This document shows positions 55,933 to 64,000 of a DNA stretch of 64,000 bases, in pieces. Source of the stretch: Cryobacterium sp. MP_M3. Lineage in GTDB: Bacteria > Actinomycetota > Actinomycetes > Actinomycetales > Microbacteriaceae. The DNA is taken from NCBI RefSeq assembly GCF_015752155.1, contig NZ_JADOVI010000008.1, positions 62,001 through 126,000 of the forward strand. Reading direction: 5' to 3'. The first letter of the stretch is position 1, and each line of letters starts with the position of its first letter. Position numbers and translations under genes: made by a program. A model generated the notes under the pieces. It was given only the letters and a program-made list of their open reading frames with translations, ran no database searches and was not told the DNA's origin.

Positions 55933-56400
55933 ATGCTGAACTCGTCAGGACAGGAAACCGGTTATGTCGTGGCCGCTCTGCTCTTCCAGATGCTCCTCGT
56001 CGCCCATTTCGCGCTGCGCCGCTGGAGATTCGATGTCGCGGTGCGGTACGGCTGGATCGTCTACGCGTTAGGCATCCCCGCCGCCGCACTGAGCGTGCTG
56101 CTCCTGGCGGGCGGAGCCCCCCGGTGGCAATGGACCGGCGGATTCCTGTACCTCGCCTGGGCGGCGTTCGGATTCGTGGTCGAGTACGTGCGGCAGATCG
56201 AGTGGCGCAGTCCGGTCCGGTGGCCGGTCTTCGTTCCGTACCTGGCCCTCTACTTGGCAACCTCGATGTTCTATTGGTGGCCGTTGGCCAGGGTCGGCCT
56301 GTGGGCGTGGCTGGCCGGCGCCGTCCTGTTCGTCGCGGCCACCGTGCTCAACGTCACCTCGCATCGCGCGCCAGACGGCAGGACGCCACCCACGCCGTGA
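55933..56400 (+). CDS. Uncharacterised membrane protein
   Basis: 155 aa with four to five hydrophobic helices (GYVVAALLFQMLLVAHFAL, YGWIVYALGIPAAALSVLL, WTGGFLYLAWAAFGFVVEYV, FVPYLALYLATSMFYWWPL, WLAGAVLFVAATVLNV). The motif YVRQIEWRSPVRWP sits in a cytoplasmic loop. I do not recognise a family. It follows DUF2127 by 13 bp and precedes the MMPL transporter by 53 bp, so the three may be transcribed together. Confidence 0.7.
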   Translation: MLNSSGQETGYVVAALLFQMLLVAHFALRRWRFDVAVRYGWIVYALGIPAAALSVLLLAGGAPRWQWTGGFLYLAWAAFGFVVEYVRQIEWRSPVRWPVFVPYLALYLATSMFYWWPLARVGLWAWLAGAVLFVAATVLNVTSHRAPDGRTPPTP

Positions 56401-56453
56401 CCCGGGGGGAGTACTTTGGCGATAGCCGCTCACATTCCGAAGGACGACTGACC

Positions 56454-58760
56454 ATGCTGCACACCCTCGGGGTCTTCATCGCCCGCCATCGCTTCATCGT
56501 GCTCATCGCCTGGGCGGTCGTCCTCGCCGCGTTCATCGCGACGGCGCTCGGCGGGGTCGCCGGGGAGACCCTGTTCCAGCGGCTCTCCAGCGCCGGCCCC
56601 ACGGTGAAGGGTGAGGCGAGCGAGGCGGAGCAACTGCTCCAGGGCACCGGCAACAAGGACACCGAGTCGTTGTCGCTGCTGGTCTACGGCGTCGTGCTCT
56701 CCGCGGCACAGGCTCGCGAGGCCGGGCCGGCCACGATCCTCGCCGAGGCCGCGGCAGACCTGAGAAGAATCGACGGCGTGACCGAGGTGGTCAACCCCCT
56801 GGAGATCCCGCCGCTGCCGAACGACCAACCGAACCCGGCCGCGGCACCGCTGTTCGCGGCGCACGGCCGCGGGCTCCTCCTGAACGTCGCCATGTCCACG
56901 AGCGCCGGTCGGCTGAGCGACACCGTTCTCATGCCTGTCCAGGCCCGGCTCGAGGCGGCCGCCGTCGACCTGCGGAAGGCCGCGCCCGATGCGACTGTCG
57001 AGGTGGGCGGCACCCCGTTGCTCGTGGACTCACTCGTCGCCGTCGCCGAGGCCGACCTGCAGAAGGGCGAGCTGATCTCCCTTCCCATCGCCCTGCTGGT
57101 CATGCTCCTGATCTTCGGCGGGTTCCTGGCGGCCGGCATCCCGTTGATCGGCGCGATCGCGTCCATCGTCGGCGCCCTCGGCACGCTCTACGGCTTCAGT
57201 TTCCTGATGGACATCGACACGACGGTGCTGAACGTCATCACGGTGATCGGCCTCGGCCTCTCCATCGACTATGGCCTGCTCATTGTCAGCCGCTTCCGGG
57301 AGGAGTTCCGGGCGCTCGTTCTCCGCACGCCCACAACGCCCCGGGCGGACGACGGGGCGCAGGATGCCGCGGCCCATCCGGGCAGGCACGAGCACGACCA
57401 CCAGAGCCGGCATGACCGCCACGAACTCATGCTCCAGGCGGTGGGGATCACCATCGACACGGCAGGGCGAACGGTGCTTTTCTCCGGGCTGACCTTCGCC
57501 ATCGCCACCGTGGGCCTGCTCGTCTTCGAGCCAACGATCATCCGTGCCATCGCGGTCGGCGCCGTCTCGGTCGTGCTGATCGCGATCCTGACGGCACTGG
57601 TGCTCGTGCCGGCGCTGCTCGGGTACTTCGGCGAACGGTTGCTGCAGCCCGGCCTGCTGACCCGCATCCCCGGCCTGGGCGGTCTCCTCACCCGGTTCGG
57701 CGACGTGGCGCCCAAGGAAGGTGTCTTCTCGAAGCTCACCCGCGGTGTGCAGCGGGCCCCGGCCCTGATCGCCCTGGTCGGGATCGCCGCACTGCTCCTG
57801 CTCGGCAGCCCCGTGCTCGGCATGAACGTGACGAACAGCGGCTCGGACGCCATCCCGAGGTCGTCCAGCCAGTACGGTTTCGTGACGACCCTGAACGACC
57901 ACTTTCCGCTGGCCACCGGGGCGAAGGTGCAGCTGGTCTCCGACACCGACGAGACCTCCGCCGCGGCCTGGGCGGACCAGGTCAAGGCGCTGCCGCACGT
58001 CACCGATGCCACCCCGCCGGCCGACGTCAACGGCCACTGGGTCTCCCGGGTCAGCGTCGACACCCACGAGGGGCCGGCCGTCGTGCGGGAGATCCGGGCT
58101 GATCGTCCCTCGTTCACCAACTGGGTGGGCGGCTCGGATGCTGCGTCGGTGGACTACACCGATTCGCTCCAGCGCGGTGCGCCGTGGGCGGCTCTCATCA
58201 TCGCCGTCGCCACATTCGTGCTTCTGTTCCTGATGACCGGGTCGGTGGTCATCCCGGTCACGGCCCTGGTGATCAGCACGATCTCGCTCGGCGCCTCGGT
58301 GGGAGTGCTGGTCTGGGGCTTCCAGGAGGGCAACCTCTCCGGGGTGCTCAACTTCGACCCGGCCACGATCTCGGGCGTCGACCCCCTCGTGCTGACCCTC
58401 GTCCTCACCTTCGGCTTCGGTCTGGCCATGGACTACGAGATGTTCCTGCTGTCGCGGATCAAGGAACACCACGACCAGGGCGAGGGCACGCGGCTGGCGA
58501 TCGAGACCGGCCTGCAGAGCTCAGGCCGGATCATCACCTCGGCCGGCCTGATCATCGTGCTCGTCTTCGCCGGGTTCGCAACCGGGGACCTGATGCAGAT
58601 GAAGCAGATCGGGATCGCGCTGGCGGTGGCGGTGCTCCTGGACGCCACTCTCGTTCGCGCCGTCCTGGTGCCCTCGGTGATGACATCGCTGGAGAGGATC
58701 CTTTGGTGGGCACCGGGGTGGATGCATCCGTTACACGCCCGGTTCGGACTGCGCGACTAG
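56454..58760 (+). CDS. MMPL-family RND transporter
   Basis: 768 aa with the duplicated RND topology: one helix, a large extracytoplasmic domain, five or six helices, and the same again. Conserved pieces are VITVIGLGLSIDYGLLIVSR in the first half and LVLTFGFGLAMDYEMFLLSR in the second, each with the proton-relay Asp-Tyr. It exports lipids or hydrophobic compounds by proton motive force. A cytoplasmic loop after SRFREEFRALV holds a His-rich segment (residues 308-324, six His in 17). AAGGACG precedes the ATG. It converges on the MFS gene with shared CTAG stops. Confidence 0.9.
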   Translation: MLHTLGVFIARHRFIVLIAWAVVLAAFIATALGGVAGETLFQRLSSAGPTVKGEASEAEQLLQGTGNKDTESLSLLVYGVVLSAAQAREAGPATILAEAAADLRRIDGVTEVVNPLEIPPLPNDQPNPAAAPLFAAHGRGLLLNVAMSTSAGRLSDTVLMPVQARLEAAAVDLRKAAPDATVEVGGTPLLVDSLVAVAEADLQKGELISLPIALLVMLLIFGGFLAAGIPLIGAIASIVGALGTLYGFSFLMDIDTTVLNVITVIGLGLSIDYGLLIVSRFREEFRALVLRTPTTPRADDGAQDAAAHPGRHEHDHQSRHDRHELMLQAVGITIDTAGRTVLFSGLTFAIATVGLLVFEPTIIRAIAVGAVSVVLIAILTALVLVPALLGYFGERLLQPGLLTRIPGLGGLLTRFGDVAPKEGVFSKLTRGVQRAPALIALVGIAALLLLGSPVLGMNVTNSGSDAIPRSSSQYGFVTTLNDHFPLATGAKVQLVSDTDETSAAAWADQVKALPHVTDATPPADVNGHWVSRVSVDTHEGPAVVREIRADRPSFTNWVGGSDAASVDYTDSLQRGAPWAALIIAVATFVLLFLMTGSVVIPVTALVISTISLGASVGVLVWGFQEGNLSGVLNFDPATISGVDPLVLTLVLTFGFGLAMDYEMFLLSRIKEHHDQGEGTRLAIETGLQSSGRIITSAGLIIVLVFAGFATGDLMQMKQIGIALAVAVLLDATLVRAVLVPSVMTSLERILWWAPGWMHPLHARFGLRD

Positions 58761-60190
58761 GCCGGGCGGTTCCGCGCTGGAGTGCGTGGCATCGACACGG
58801 CGGCCGCCACCGTGAACACAGCGGTGATCACCACGGCGAGGAAGACGGCTGCGGATGCCGCCTCCACGGTGGCCGGATACCCCGCCGCGGCGCGAGACGC
58901 GCTCGGCCCGGCGGCCAGGAAGATGCCGTTGGCGACCGCCCCGAAGATCGCGACCCCGACCGCGCTGCCCACCGACCGGGAGAACAGATTGGCCCCGGTC
59001 ACCACTCCGCGTTCATCCCACTCCACGCTGGACTGTGCGGCGATCAGTGTCGGCGTCGCCACGAGGCCGAGTCCCAGCCCGACCACGAAACAGGTGGCCG
59101 CCACGACGAAGACCGACGGGGAACCCGAGGTGGCGGCCAGCGCCACGACCCCGAGCATGACCAGCACCATTCCGATCAGGGCGGTGTTGCGGAACCCGAT
59201 CCGCAGATAGAGGCGGCCGGAGAGCGACGCCGAAATCGGCCAGCCGATGGTCAGTGCGGCCAGGGCGAGGCCGGCGATGAGCGGCGCGGTGCCCAGTGCC
59301 CCTTCGAGGTAGGTCGGCACGAACGAGGTGAGCCCGATCAGGATGGCGCCGACCCCGACCGAGACGAGAGCGCTGCTGAGCAGGAGGTGCCGCCGGAACA
59401 CCCAGAGCGGCAGGACCGGCTCGGCTGCCCGGCGCTCGGCGAATCCGAAACCGACGAGCAGGGCGCCGCCCAGGCCGAACGCGCCGATGCTCTCCGGTGA
59501 GGACCACGCCCAGGCCTGGCCGCCCTGGAGCACGGCCAGGATCAGGAGGCTGAGCGCCCCGGTGAGCAACCCTGCGCCGAGGTAGTCGATCCGGTGGCGG
59601 CGTGGCTCGACGCTCTCGTGGAACGCGCGGAGCAGCATCCCGGCGGCCAGGATGCACAGGGGGATGTTGACGAAGAAGATCCAGCGCCAGGACAGGAACT
59701 GGGAGAACAGGCCGCCGAGGGTCGGCCCGACGACGGATGAGATGGCCCACACACTGGCCAGGTAGCCCTGCACCTTGGCGCGCTCGACAACGGTGTAGAT
59801 GTCGCCCGCGATGGTGACGGCCATCGGCTGCACAGCGCCGGCGCCCAGACCCTGGATCGCGCGGAAGGCGATCAACGCGGGCATGCTCCAGGCCAGCCCG
59901 CACAGCACCGAACCGAGCAGGAACAGCCCGATGCCGACGAGCACGATCGGCTTGCGGCCGAGCGTGTCGGCGAGTTTCGCGTAGACCGGGACCGACACGG
60001 CCTGGGCGAGCAGATAGATCGAGAACAGCCACGGGAACTGGGCGAATCCGCCGAGGTCCTTGACGATCGTCGGCACCGCCGTGGCGAGGATGGTCGCATC
60101 GATCGCGACCAGACCGGTGGTCAGCATCAGTGCGATCAGCACAGGGCCGCGCTCGGAGCGGAAACCCACATCGACGTTACTCACTCGCAC
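58757..60190 (-). CDS. MFS transporter, DHA2-type drug exporter
   Basis: 477 aa with about 14 hydrophobic helices. MFS signatures are LADTLGRKPIVLVGIGLFLL (motif A), AIQGLGAGAVQPMAVTIAGD and the antiporter motif C-like AISSVVGPTLGGLFSQFLSW. N-terminal LMLTTGLVAIDATILATAVP is typical of the DHA2 multidrug group. The GTG at 60190 (V-RVSNVDVGF) or that at 60184 could be the start. It is divergent from the encapsulin operon, with 187 bp between. Confidence 0.9.
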   Translation of the reverse strand: MRVSNVDVGFRSERGPVLIALMLTTGLVAIDATILATAVPTIVKDLGGFAQFPWLFSIYLLAQAVSVPVYAKLADTLGRKPIVLVGIGLFLLGSVLCGLAWSMPALIAFRAIQGLGAGAVQPMAVTIAGDIYTVVERAKVQGYLASVWAISSVVGPTLGGLFSQFLSWRWIFFVNIPLCILAAGMLLRAFHESVEPRRHRIDYLGAGLLTGALSLLILAVLQGGQAWAWSSPESIGAFGLGGALLVGFGFAERRAAEPVLPLWVFRRHLLLSSALVSVGVGAILIGLTSFVPTYLEGALGTAPLIAGLALAALTIGWPISASLSGRLYLRIGFRNTALIGMVLVMLGVVALAATSGSPSVFVVAATCFVVGLGLGLVATPTLIAAQSSVEWDERGVVTGANLFSRSVGSAVGVAIFGAVANGIFLAAGPSASRAAAGYPATVEAASAAVFLAVVITAVFTVAAAVSMPRTPARNRPA

Positions 60191-60329
60191 CCATCCGTCC
60201 GGGGCCGGCGCCCACCCTCACTGCAAGCGCCGGATGCGCCCCCGCATTCCCAGGGGAACCGAAACCCGAACGCAGCGGGTTGCGGGGGGCTGACGTTTTC
60301 GGGGCGCTGACAGGAGTGCCGCCCGGGCG

Positions 60330-60335
60330 TATCCT
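60330..60335 (+). promoter_or_regulatory. Probable -10 box of the encapsulin operon
   Basis: TATCCT, 42 bp before the ATG of the cargo gene, would give a leader of about 35 nt that contains the very good ribosome-binding site AGGGAGGA (60364-60371). I see no iron-box (IdeR-type TTAGGTTAG) near it. Confidence 0.45.
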
Positions 60336-60377
60336 CGACAGCGGAATCGGCGACCGGCCGCGCAGGGAGGACAGGCA

Positions 60378-60773
60378 ATGGGATTCGACCAGTACCACGA
60401 GCCGGCCGGGGAGCTGTCGGCGGAGACCCGCACCTTCGCCCGTATGTGCGCCAACCTGACCGAAGAGGCGGAGGCGATCGGCTGGTACGAGCAGCGGATG
60501 TCCCTCGAGCCTGACCCTGTCGCCCGGGCCATCATGGCCGATTCTCTCGGCGAGGAGTTCAAGCATTTCAGCATGGACCTCGAGTTCCTCCTGCGGCGCA
60601 AGCCGCTCTGGCGGGAGATCGCCCGCGGGATCCTGTTCCAGACCGGGGACATCGTCGAAATCGGGGAGCGTGCGGAGGCCGCCGCCAGCGCTGGCCACGG
60701 TTCGGGCGATGCGCCCGAACGGCCGGACACCGGGTCTCTCGGCATCGGGAGCCTGAAGGGAATGGGCTCATGA
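60378..60773 (+). CDS. Encapsulated ferritin-like protein (EncFtn) with encapsulin targeting peptide
   Basis: 131 aa. It aligns along its length with EncFtn: YHEPAGELSAETRTFARM, LTEEAEAIGWYEQRMSLEPD and GEEFKHFSMDLEFLLRRKPL. The ferroxidase ligands known from Rhodospirillum EncFtn (Glu32, Glu62, His65, Tyr39) correspond to Glu30, Glu60, His63 and Tyr37 here. After a flexible Gly/Ser/Asp linker the C-terminus is GSLGIGSLKG (residues 119-128), a textbook encapsulin cargo-loading peptide. It oxidises Fe(II) inside the shell. The stop overlaps the shell-gene start (ATGA). Confidence 0.93.
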   Translation: MGFDQYHEPAGELSAETRTFARMCANLTEEAEAIGWYEQRMSLEPDPVARAIMADSLGEEFKHFSMDLEFLLRRKPLWREIARGILFQTGDIVEIGERAEAAASAGHGSGDAPERPDTGSLGIGSLKGMGS

Positions 60774-61582
60774 ATCAGGATCACCTGCTGCGCCACCTCG
60801 CCCCGATCTCGGATCGAGGCTGGGCCCTCATCGACGCCGAGGCCGCCGAACGGATCGGCGTCGAACTGGGTGCGCGCCGCCTGGTCGATTTCGCCGGCCC
60901 GCACGGCTGGGGGCACTCGGCCACCAGCCTGGGATCGACCGAGCCGGCCGCAGCCGTCCCCGTCGACGGGATCACCGCGTTGCGACGTCGCGTCCTGCCG
61001 CTCGTCGAAGTGCGGGCCGACTTCGCACTGTCACGGCAGCAGCTGCAGGACTACGACAGGGGAGCCGTGGCCACCGACCTCGGCGCTCTCGACGACGCCG
61101 TCGCAAGCATGGCCCGGATCGAGAACGTGGCGGTCTTCCATGGTTGGGCCGGCGCAGGACTGACCGGCATCGCCGAGGCCACGGTGCATCCCGACGTGCA
61201 GCGGGTCGAGGATTTCAACGACTACCCCGCACGCATCGCCGACGCCGTCGACCTGCTCCGGCGGGCCGGAGTCGGCGGCCCGTACGGTCTTGCCGTCGGG
61301 CCGGCCGACTACACCGCGATCGTCTCCGCGATCGACCACGGCGGCCTCTCCGTGTTCAGGCACGTCGGGGAGATCCTGGGCGGGCCGATCGTGTGGACGC
61401 CCGGAGTGCACGGCGGCGTGGTGCTCAGCCTGCGCGGCGGCGATTTCCTCTTCGAATCCGGGCAGGACGTGTCGGTCGGCTATGACCACCACGACGCCGA
61501 CCGGGTGCACCTCTACCTGGAGCAGAGCTTCAGTTTCCGGGTGGCCACGCCGGAGGCGGCCGTGGTGCTCGCCCGCAAGTAG
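60770..61582 (+). CDS. Encapsulin shell protein (family 1, linocin M18-like)
   Basis: 270 aa, the usual length of family 1 shell proteins with HK97 fold. It begins MNQDHLLRHLAPISDRGWAL, characteristic of linocin/encapsulin. The P-domain region includes VDGITALRRRVLPLVEVRAD, and the A-domain DYTAIVSAIDHGGLSVFRHV. It ends YLEQSFSFRVATPEAAVVLA. Such proteins assemble into nanocompartments that load cargo carrying the peptide seen in the preceding gene. Its ATG overlaps the EncFtn stop, so shell and cargo are translated together. Confidence 0.96.
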   Translation: MNQDHLLRHLAPISDRGWALIDAEAAERIGVELGARRLVDFAGPHGWGHSATSLGSTEPAAAVPVDGITALRRRVLPLVEVRADFALSRQQLQDYDRGAVATDLGALDDAVASMARIENVAVFHGWAGAGLTGIAEATVHPDVQRVEDFNDYPARIADAVDLLRRAGVGGPYGLAVGPADYTAIVSAIDHGGLSVFRHVGEILGGPIVWTPGVHGGVVLSLRGGDFLFESGQDVSVGYDHHDADRVHLYLEQSFSFRVATPEAAVVLARK

Positions 61583-61607
61583 GCTGGCACCGCGCCCGGC
61601 ACGAGAA

Positions 61608-61634
61608 AGGCCCCGGCGACGAACGCCGGGGCCT
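61608..61634. terminator. Terminator between the encapsulin operon and the flavocytochrome gene
   Basis: An 11-bp perfect stem (AGGCCCCGGCG / CGCCGGGGCCT, loop ACGAA) begins 26 bp after the encapsulin stop. Read on the minus strand, TTTCTCG follows. It probably serves both convergent units. Confidence 0.7.
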
Positions 61635-61754
61635 CATGCACTGTCTCAACCAGCGCTCGTCCGTTCACAGCAGAGCTGCTCACGGAAGTCTGGAACCAGC
61701 ATACCGGTGTTGGGCGCGGTGACGGTCGGCGGTCCCCGTCCCCGTCATCGCCGG

Positions 61755-63095
61755 TCAGAATTCGAAGACTTCCTCGTGCAACCGGGCGACCGGGTGCCCG
61801 ACCACGATCAGCCCCGTCCGGACCGCGCCGGACAAACCAGGCGACGCGCAGATGTAAACGTCCCTTTGGGCGACGTCGGGAACCATTCGGACCAGATTCG
61901 CGCCTGTCATCTGGTTTTCCGGGCGACTCGACCGGCCGATCATCCAGACGATCGTCGCCCCGCGCAGTCGAGCGACCTCCTCGAGCTCGTCGCGGAAGAT
62001 CACGTCGGCCGGGCTCGACGCACGGTAGAGCAGGGTCAGCGCGCCGTCGCCCACCTCAAGCTCCTCGAACAGGACCCTCATCGGTGTGATCCCGACACCA
62101 CCCGCGATCAGGAGCACGGATTCCGTCGTCCGCCGGCGGGCGGTCAGCGCGCCGTAGGGTCCCTCGGCGATCACGAACGTGCCGGGGCGCACGGAGTGCA
62201 GAAACCGAGTGCCGCTCCCGAGCGCCTTGACGGTGATCCGGAGCAGATCGCCACTCGGCGGCGCAGACAAGGAGAAGGGATGCGCGGAGCGCCAGGCGCC
62301 GACCGTGAGAAAGCGCCAGCGGAAGAACTGGCCGGCCTCAACGCTCAGTTCGTCGATGTGCCTGCCGCGGAGCACGATGCTCATCACGCCGTTCGCCTCA
62401 GGGACCAGCCGTTCTATCCGCAGGCGATGGCGCCAGGCATGCTCCAGTGGCTTGATCAGCCGATAGCGCAGCGCGAGACCGAGGGAGTAGACGAAGAGCA
62501 GGCTCCAGGCGATCTGCAGGGCCGGCTCACCGGCAAGGTTCGGGCCGGCCAATTCGTGCGCGAACGACAATGCCAGGGCGACATAGGTGAGCAGATGGAT
62601 GCCGTGCCAGGCCTCGTAGGACATCCGGCGGCGGGCTATCCGGACCGACACGATCGCGATCATTCCGAACAGCACCGATCCAGCGGTGGCTGCGGCCAGG
62701 CCCGGCAGCTCCAGCAGGGCCGTCGTGGCCGCGATGAGATCCACGTCATGGCCCACGGCCCAGGACTGCACGGCGTCGACCGCGTGGATACTCATCAGAA
62801 GGATGAAGACGCGACCGCCCCTGGTATGCCAGCGCGAAAGTCGGTCAGCACCCACCATGCGTTCGAGGAACGGCGCGCGGGACATCAGCACCACCATCAC
62901 CGCAACGACATATCCGGCCAGGAAGCCGGTGACGTGGGCGAGCAGGGCAAAGTCGGCCGGGGCGGGAACCGGCGCATCGACAAAGGCCAGCGCCGCCGCG
63001 AGCCCTCCGCCGACCACGATCAGCGTCTTGACGGAGAGGGCAACGGCGAGGGGGTGCGGCGTTCGCGGCGTCGACGACAGCCCGTGACGGCTCAC
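61755..63095 (-). CDS. Ferric reductase-like transmembrane flavoprotein
   Basis: 446 aa. Residues 15-230 form about six transmembrane helices with paired heme-ligand histidines (SIHAVDAVQSW, YEAWHGIHLLTYVALALSFAHE). The rest is a ferredoxin-reductase-type domain: FAD site AHPFSLSAPPSGD, NAD(P)H site LLIAGGVGITPMRVLFEELE and C-terminal VYICASPGLSGAV. It passes electrons from NAD(P)H through FAD and heme across the membrane. It converges on the encapsulin operon. A possible role is ferric-iron reduction or supply of electrons to an FMN-binding partner not seen here. GTG start at 63095. Confidence 0.9.
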   Translation of the reverse strand: MSRHGLSSTPRTPHPLAVALSVKTLIVVGGGLAAALAFVDAPVPAPADFALLAHVTGFLAGYVVAVMVVLMSRAPFLERMVGADRLSRWHTRGGRVFILLMSIHAVDAVQSWAVGHDVDLIAATTALLELPGLAAATAGSVLFGMIAIVSVRIARRRMSYEAWHGIHLLTYVALALSFAHELAGPNLAGEPALQIAWSLLFVYSLGLALRYRLIKPLEHAWRHRLRIERLVPEANGVMSIVLRGRHIDELSVEAGQFFRWRFLTVGAWRSAHPFSLSAPPSGDLLRITVKALGSGTRFLHSVRPGTFVIAEGPYGALTARRRTTESVLLIAGGVGITPMRVLFEELEVGDGALTLLYRASSPADVIFRDELEEVARLRGATIVWMIGRSSRPENQMTGANLVRMVPDVAQRDVYICASPGLSGAVRTGLIVVGHPVARLHEEVFEF

Positions 63096-63239
63096 GGACG
63101 CGTTTCACTGGTGAGGACGTCCACGATGCCCCATTTCAGGGTGGGAGGCGGTCCAGTCGCCGGCTGGGCAGCCGGGGCTCTCATTTCTGCCCAGCTTTCC
63201 GAGGAAGTCTCACCTTGGGGAATGCAAGGGCTCAGACGC

Positions 63240-64000
63240 CTACAGTGTCGCCCGCACCTGCACAATCGAGCCGGCCGGAGCATATGGAACGGTGCGGCCG
63301 TCGATCGCGACCCCGTCGACGACCAGGCTGGCCCGCGACCCTTCCCGCCCCGAGTTGACCACGGTGACGACATACGTCGCCCCCCGGGCGCGACGGGTCA
63401 CAGTGAATTCCGGGATGTCCGGACCGATCTGCGGGTCGATGACCAGGCCGTGGTGGTCGGCGCGCACTCCCAGCAGGTACTGGGACACGGCGACGAAGTT
63501 CCACGCCGCGGTGCCGGTGAGCCAGGAATTCTTGGCCTCGCCGTGCCTGCTCGCTTCCTTGCCGGCGATCATCTGCGCGTAGACGTACGGTTCGAGGCGG
63601 TGCACCTCGGAAATCTCTTCCCGATAGGCGGGCGTGATCTTGCGATAGTCGTCGAAGGCCCTCGCCCCGCGGCCGAGCACGGTCTCGCCGATGATGACCC
63701 AGGGGTTGTTGTGGCAGAAGATTCCCCCGTTCTCCTTGTAGCCCGGCGGGTAGGTCGACACCTCGCCGAGTTCGATGCGGTAGCTCTGATACGCCGGGTA
63801 CTGCAACACAAGGCCGTGGTCGGTGCCGAGCAACCGGTCCACCGAGTCCAGGGCGCGAACCGCCGGACTCGTCGCAGTCGGGGTGCCGTCCGCATTGTGT
63901 TCGACGCCCACCCCGGCCAGCACGGCGAAGCCCTGCGGCTCGATCCAGATCTGTCCCTCGGTGTCGTCGTGCGAGCCGACCTTGTTGCCGTAGAAGTCGT
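63240..64000 (-). CDS. GH94 glycoside phosphorylase (cellobiose phosphorylase-like), C-terminal part
   Basis: The C-terminal ~253 residues; the N-terminus lies beyond the window. The (alpha/alpha)6 barrel end shows [40 protein letters not shown] and [20 protein letters not shown], all typical of cellobiose/chitobiose phosphorylases. The final jelly-roll ends SIVQVRATL. It splits a beta-glucosidic disaccharide or oligosaccharide by phosphate to give a sugar-1-phosphate; specificity is not readable. The 144 bp between its stop and the flavocytochrome start holds no clear promoter. Confidence 0.92.
   Translation of the reverse strand, partial: DFYGNKVGSHDDTEGQIWIEPQGFAVLAGVGVEHNADGTPTATSPAVRALDSVDRLLGTDHGLVLQYPAYQSYRIELGEVSTYPPGYKENGGIFCHNNPWVIIGETVLGRGARAFDDYRKITPAYREEISEVHRLEPYVYAQMIAGKEASRHGEAKNSWLTGTAAWNFVAVSQYLLGVRADHHGLVIDPQIGPDIPEFTVTRRARGATYVVTVVNSGREGSRASLVVDGVAIDGRTVPYAPAGSIVQVRATL

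Noticed and set aside
63092-63373. 93-codon minus-strand frame overlapping the GH94 3' end
   Set aside because: Most of it lies inside the GH94 coding region in another frame and has Ser/Arg/Pro-rich nonsense composition. Only its last 30 codons are mentioned as a possible leader peptide.

Overview
The window is a GC-rich, gene-dense stretch of an actinobacterial chromosome. High third-position GC, GTG starts joined by 4-nt GTGA/ATGA overlaps, an ImuA-type mutasome, a corynebacterial-type glycogen synthase, DUF3097 and DUF3099 proteins, and a sufB-sufD-Rieske-sufC-DUF59 cluster all point to the Micrococcales. My best guess is Microbacteriaceae, perhaps Cryobacterium-like; that placement is inference. 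I see no IS element, prophage, CRISPR array, rRNA or tRNA. The sequence reads as core chromosome.

Left part (1-16.6 kb): a minus-strand pentose-phosphate/glycolysis operon tkt-tal-pgi-zwf diverges from ctaB (heme O synthase). A four-gene OpuC/ProU-type osmoprotectant ABC operon follows, then ctaA (heme A synthase) converging on it. ctaA diverges from the Fe-S assembly cluster sufB-sufD-Rieske ferredoxin-sufC-DUF59, which lacks sufS and sufU here and ends at a strong terminator. A TetR regulator with two operator-like palindromes over its promoter comes next.

Middle part (16.6-38.9 kb): housekeeping and reserve metabolism. It holds an ABC-F ATPase, a SURF1/small zinc-type protein/DUF3099 mini-operon, fabG, an overlapping glgC-serB pair diverging from glgA, a ModF-like ABC ATPase, rpmE2 with a structured leader, a DnaQ-type exonuclease, TreS, a hydrolase-glycosyltransferase pair, a histidine phosphatase and a sirtuin. 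It continues with a SpoU methyltransferase, a penicillin-binding D-Ala-D-Ala carboxypeptidase, an SGNH esterase divergent from a DEAD/DEAH-type helicase, a methionine-gamma-lyase-like enzyme divergent from an Lrp regulator, a TMEM175-type channel and a cold-shock protein.

Right part (38.9-64 kb): a DNA-damage block (DUF3097, dnaE2, imuB, imuA, an SPFH protein and a divergent SRAP protein). A LexA-type box lies between the -35 and -10 of the imuA promoter. Then come an SMP-30 enzyme, DUF1345, a J-domain protein with an apparent NERD-like C-terminal part, a HAD phosphatase, a DUF4097 repeat protein and a small Cys-rich protein. A repeat-rich intergenic stretch precedes a four-domain sulfane-sulfur protein (CoA-disulfide reductase + rhodanese + TusA + DsrE2) with a CsoR/CstR-like operator upstream. 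MMPL and MFS exporters follow, then an encapsulin nanocompartment operon (EncFtn-type ferritin cargo with a C-terminal targeting peptide, then shell protein), a convergent ferric-reductase-like flavocytochrome, and the C-terminal part of a GH94 phosphorylase.

The most distinctive systems are the encapsulin/EncFtn operon, the SOS mutasome with its embedded LexA box, the persulfide-handling fusion protein and its putative operator, and the J-domain/NERD-like fusion. Many genes appear to have leaderless promoters.
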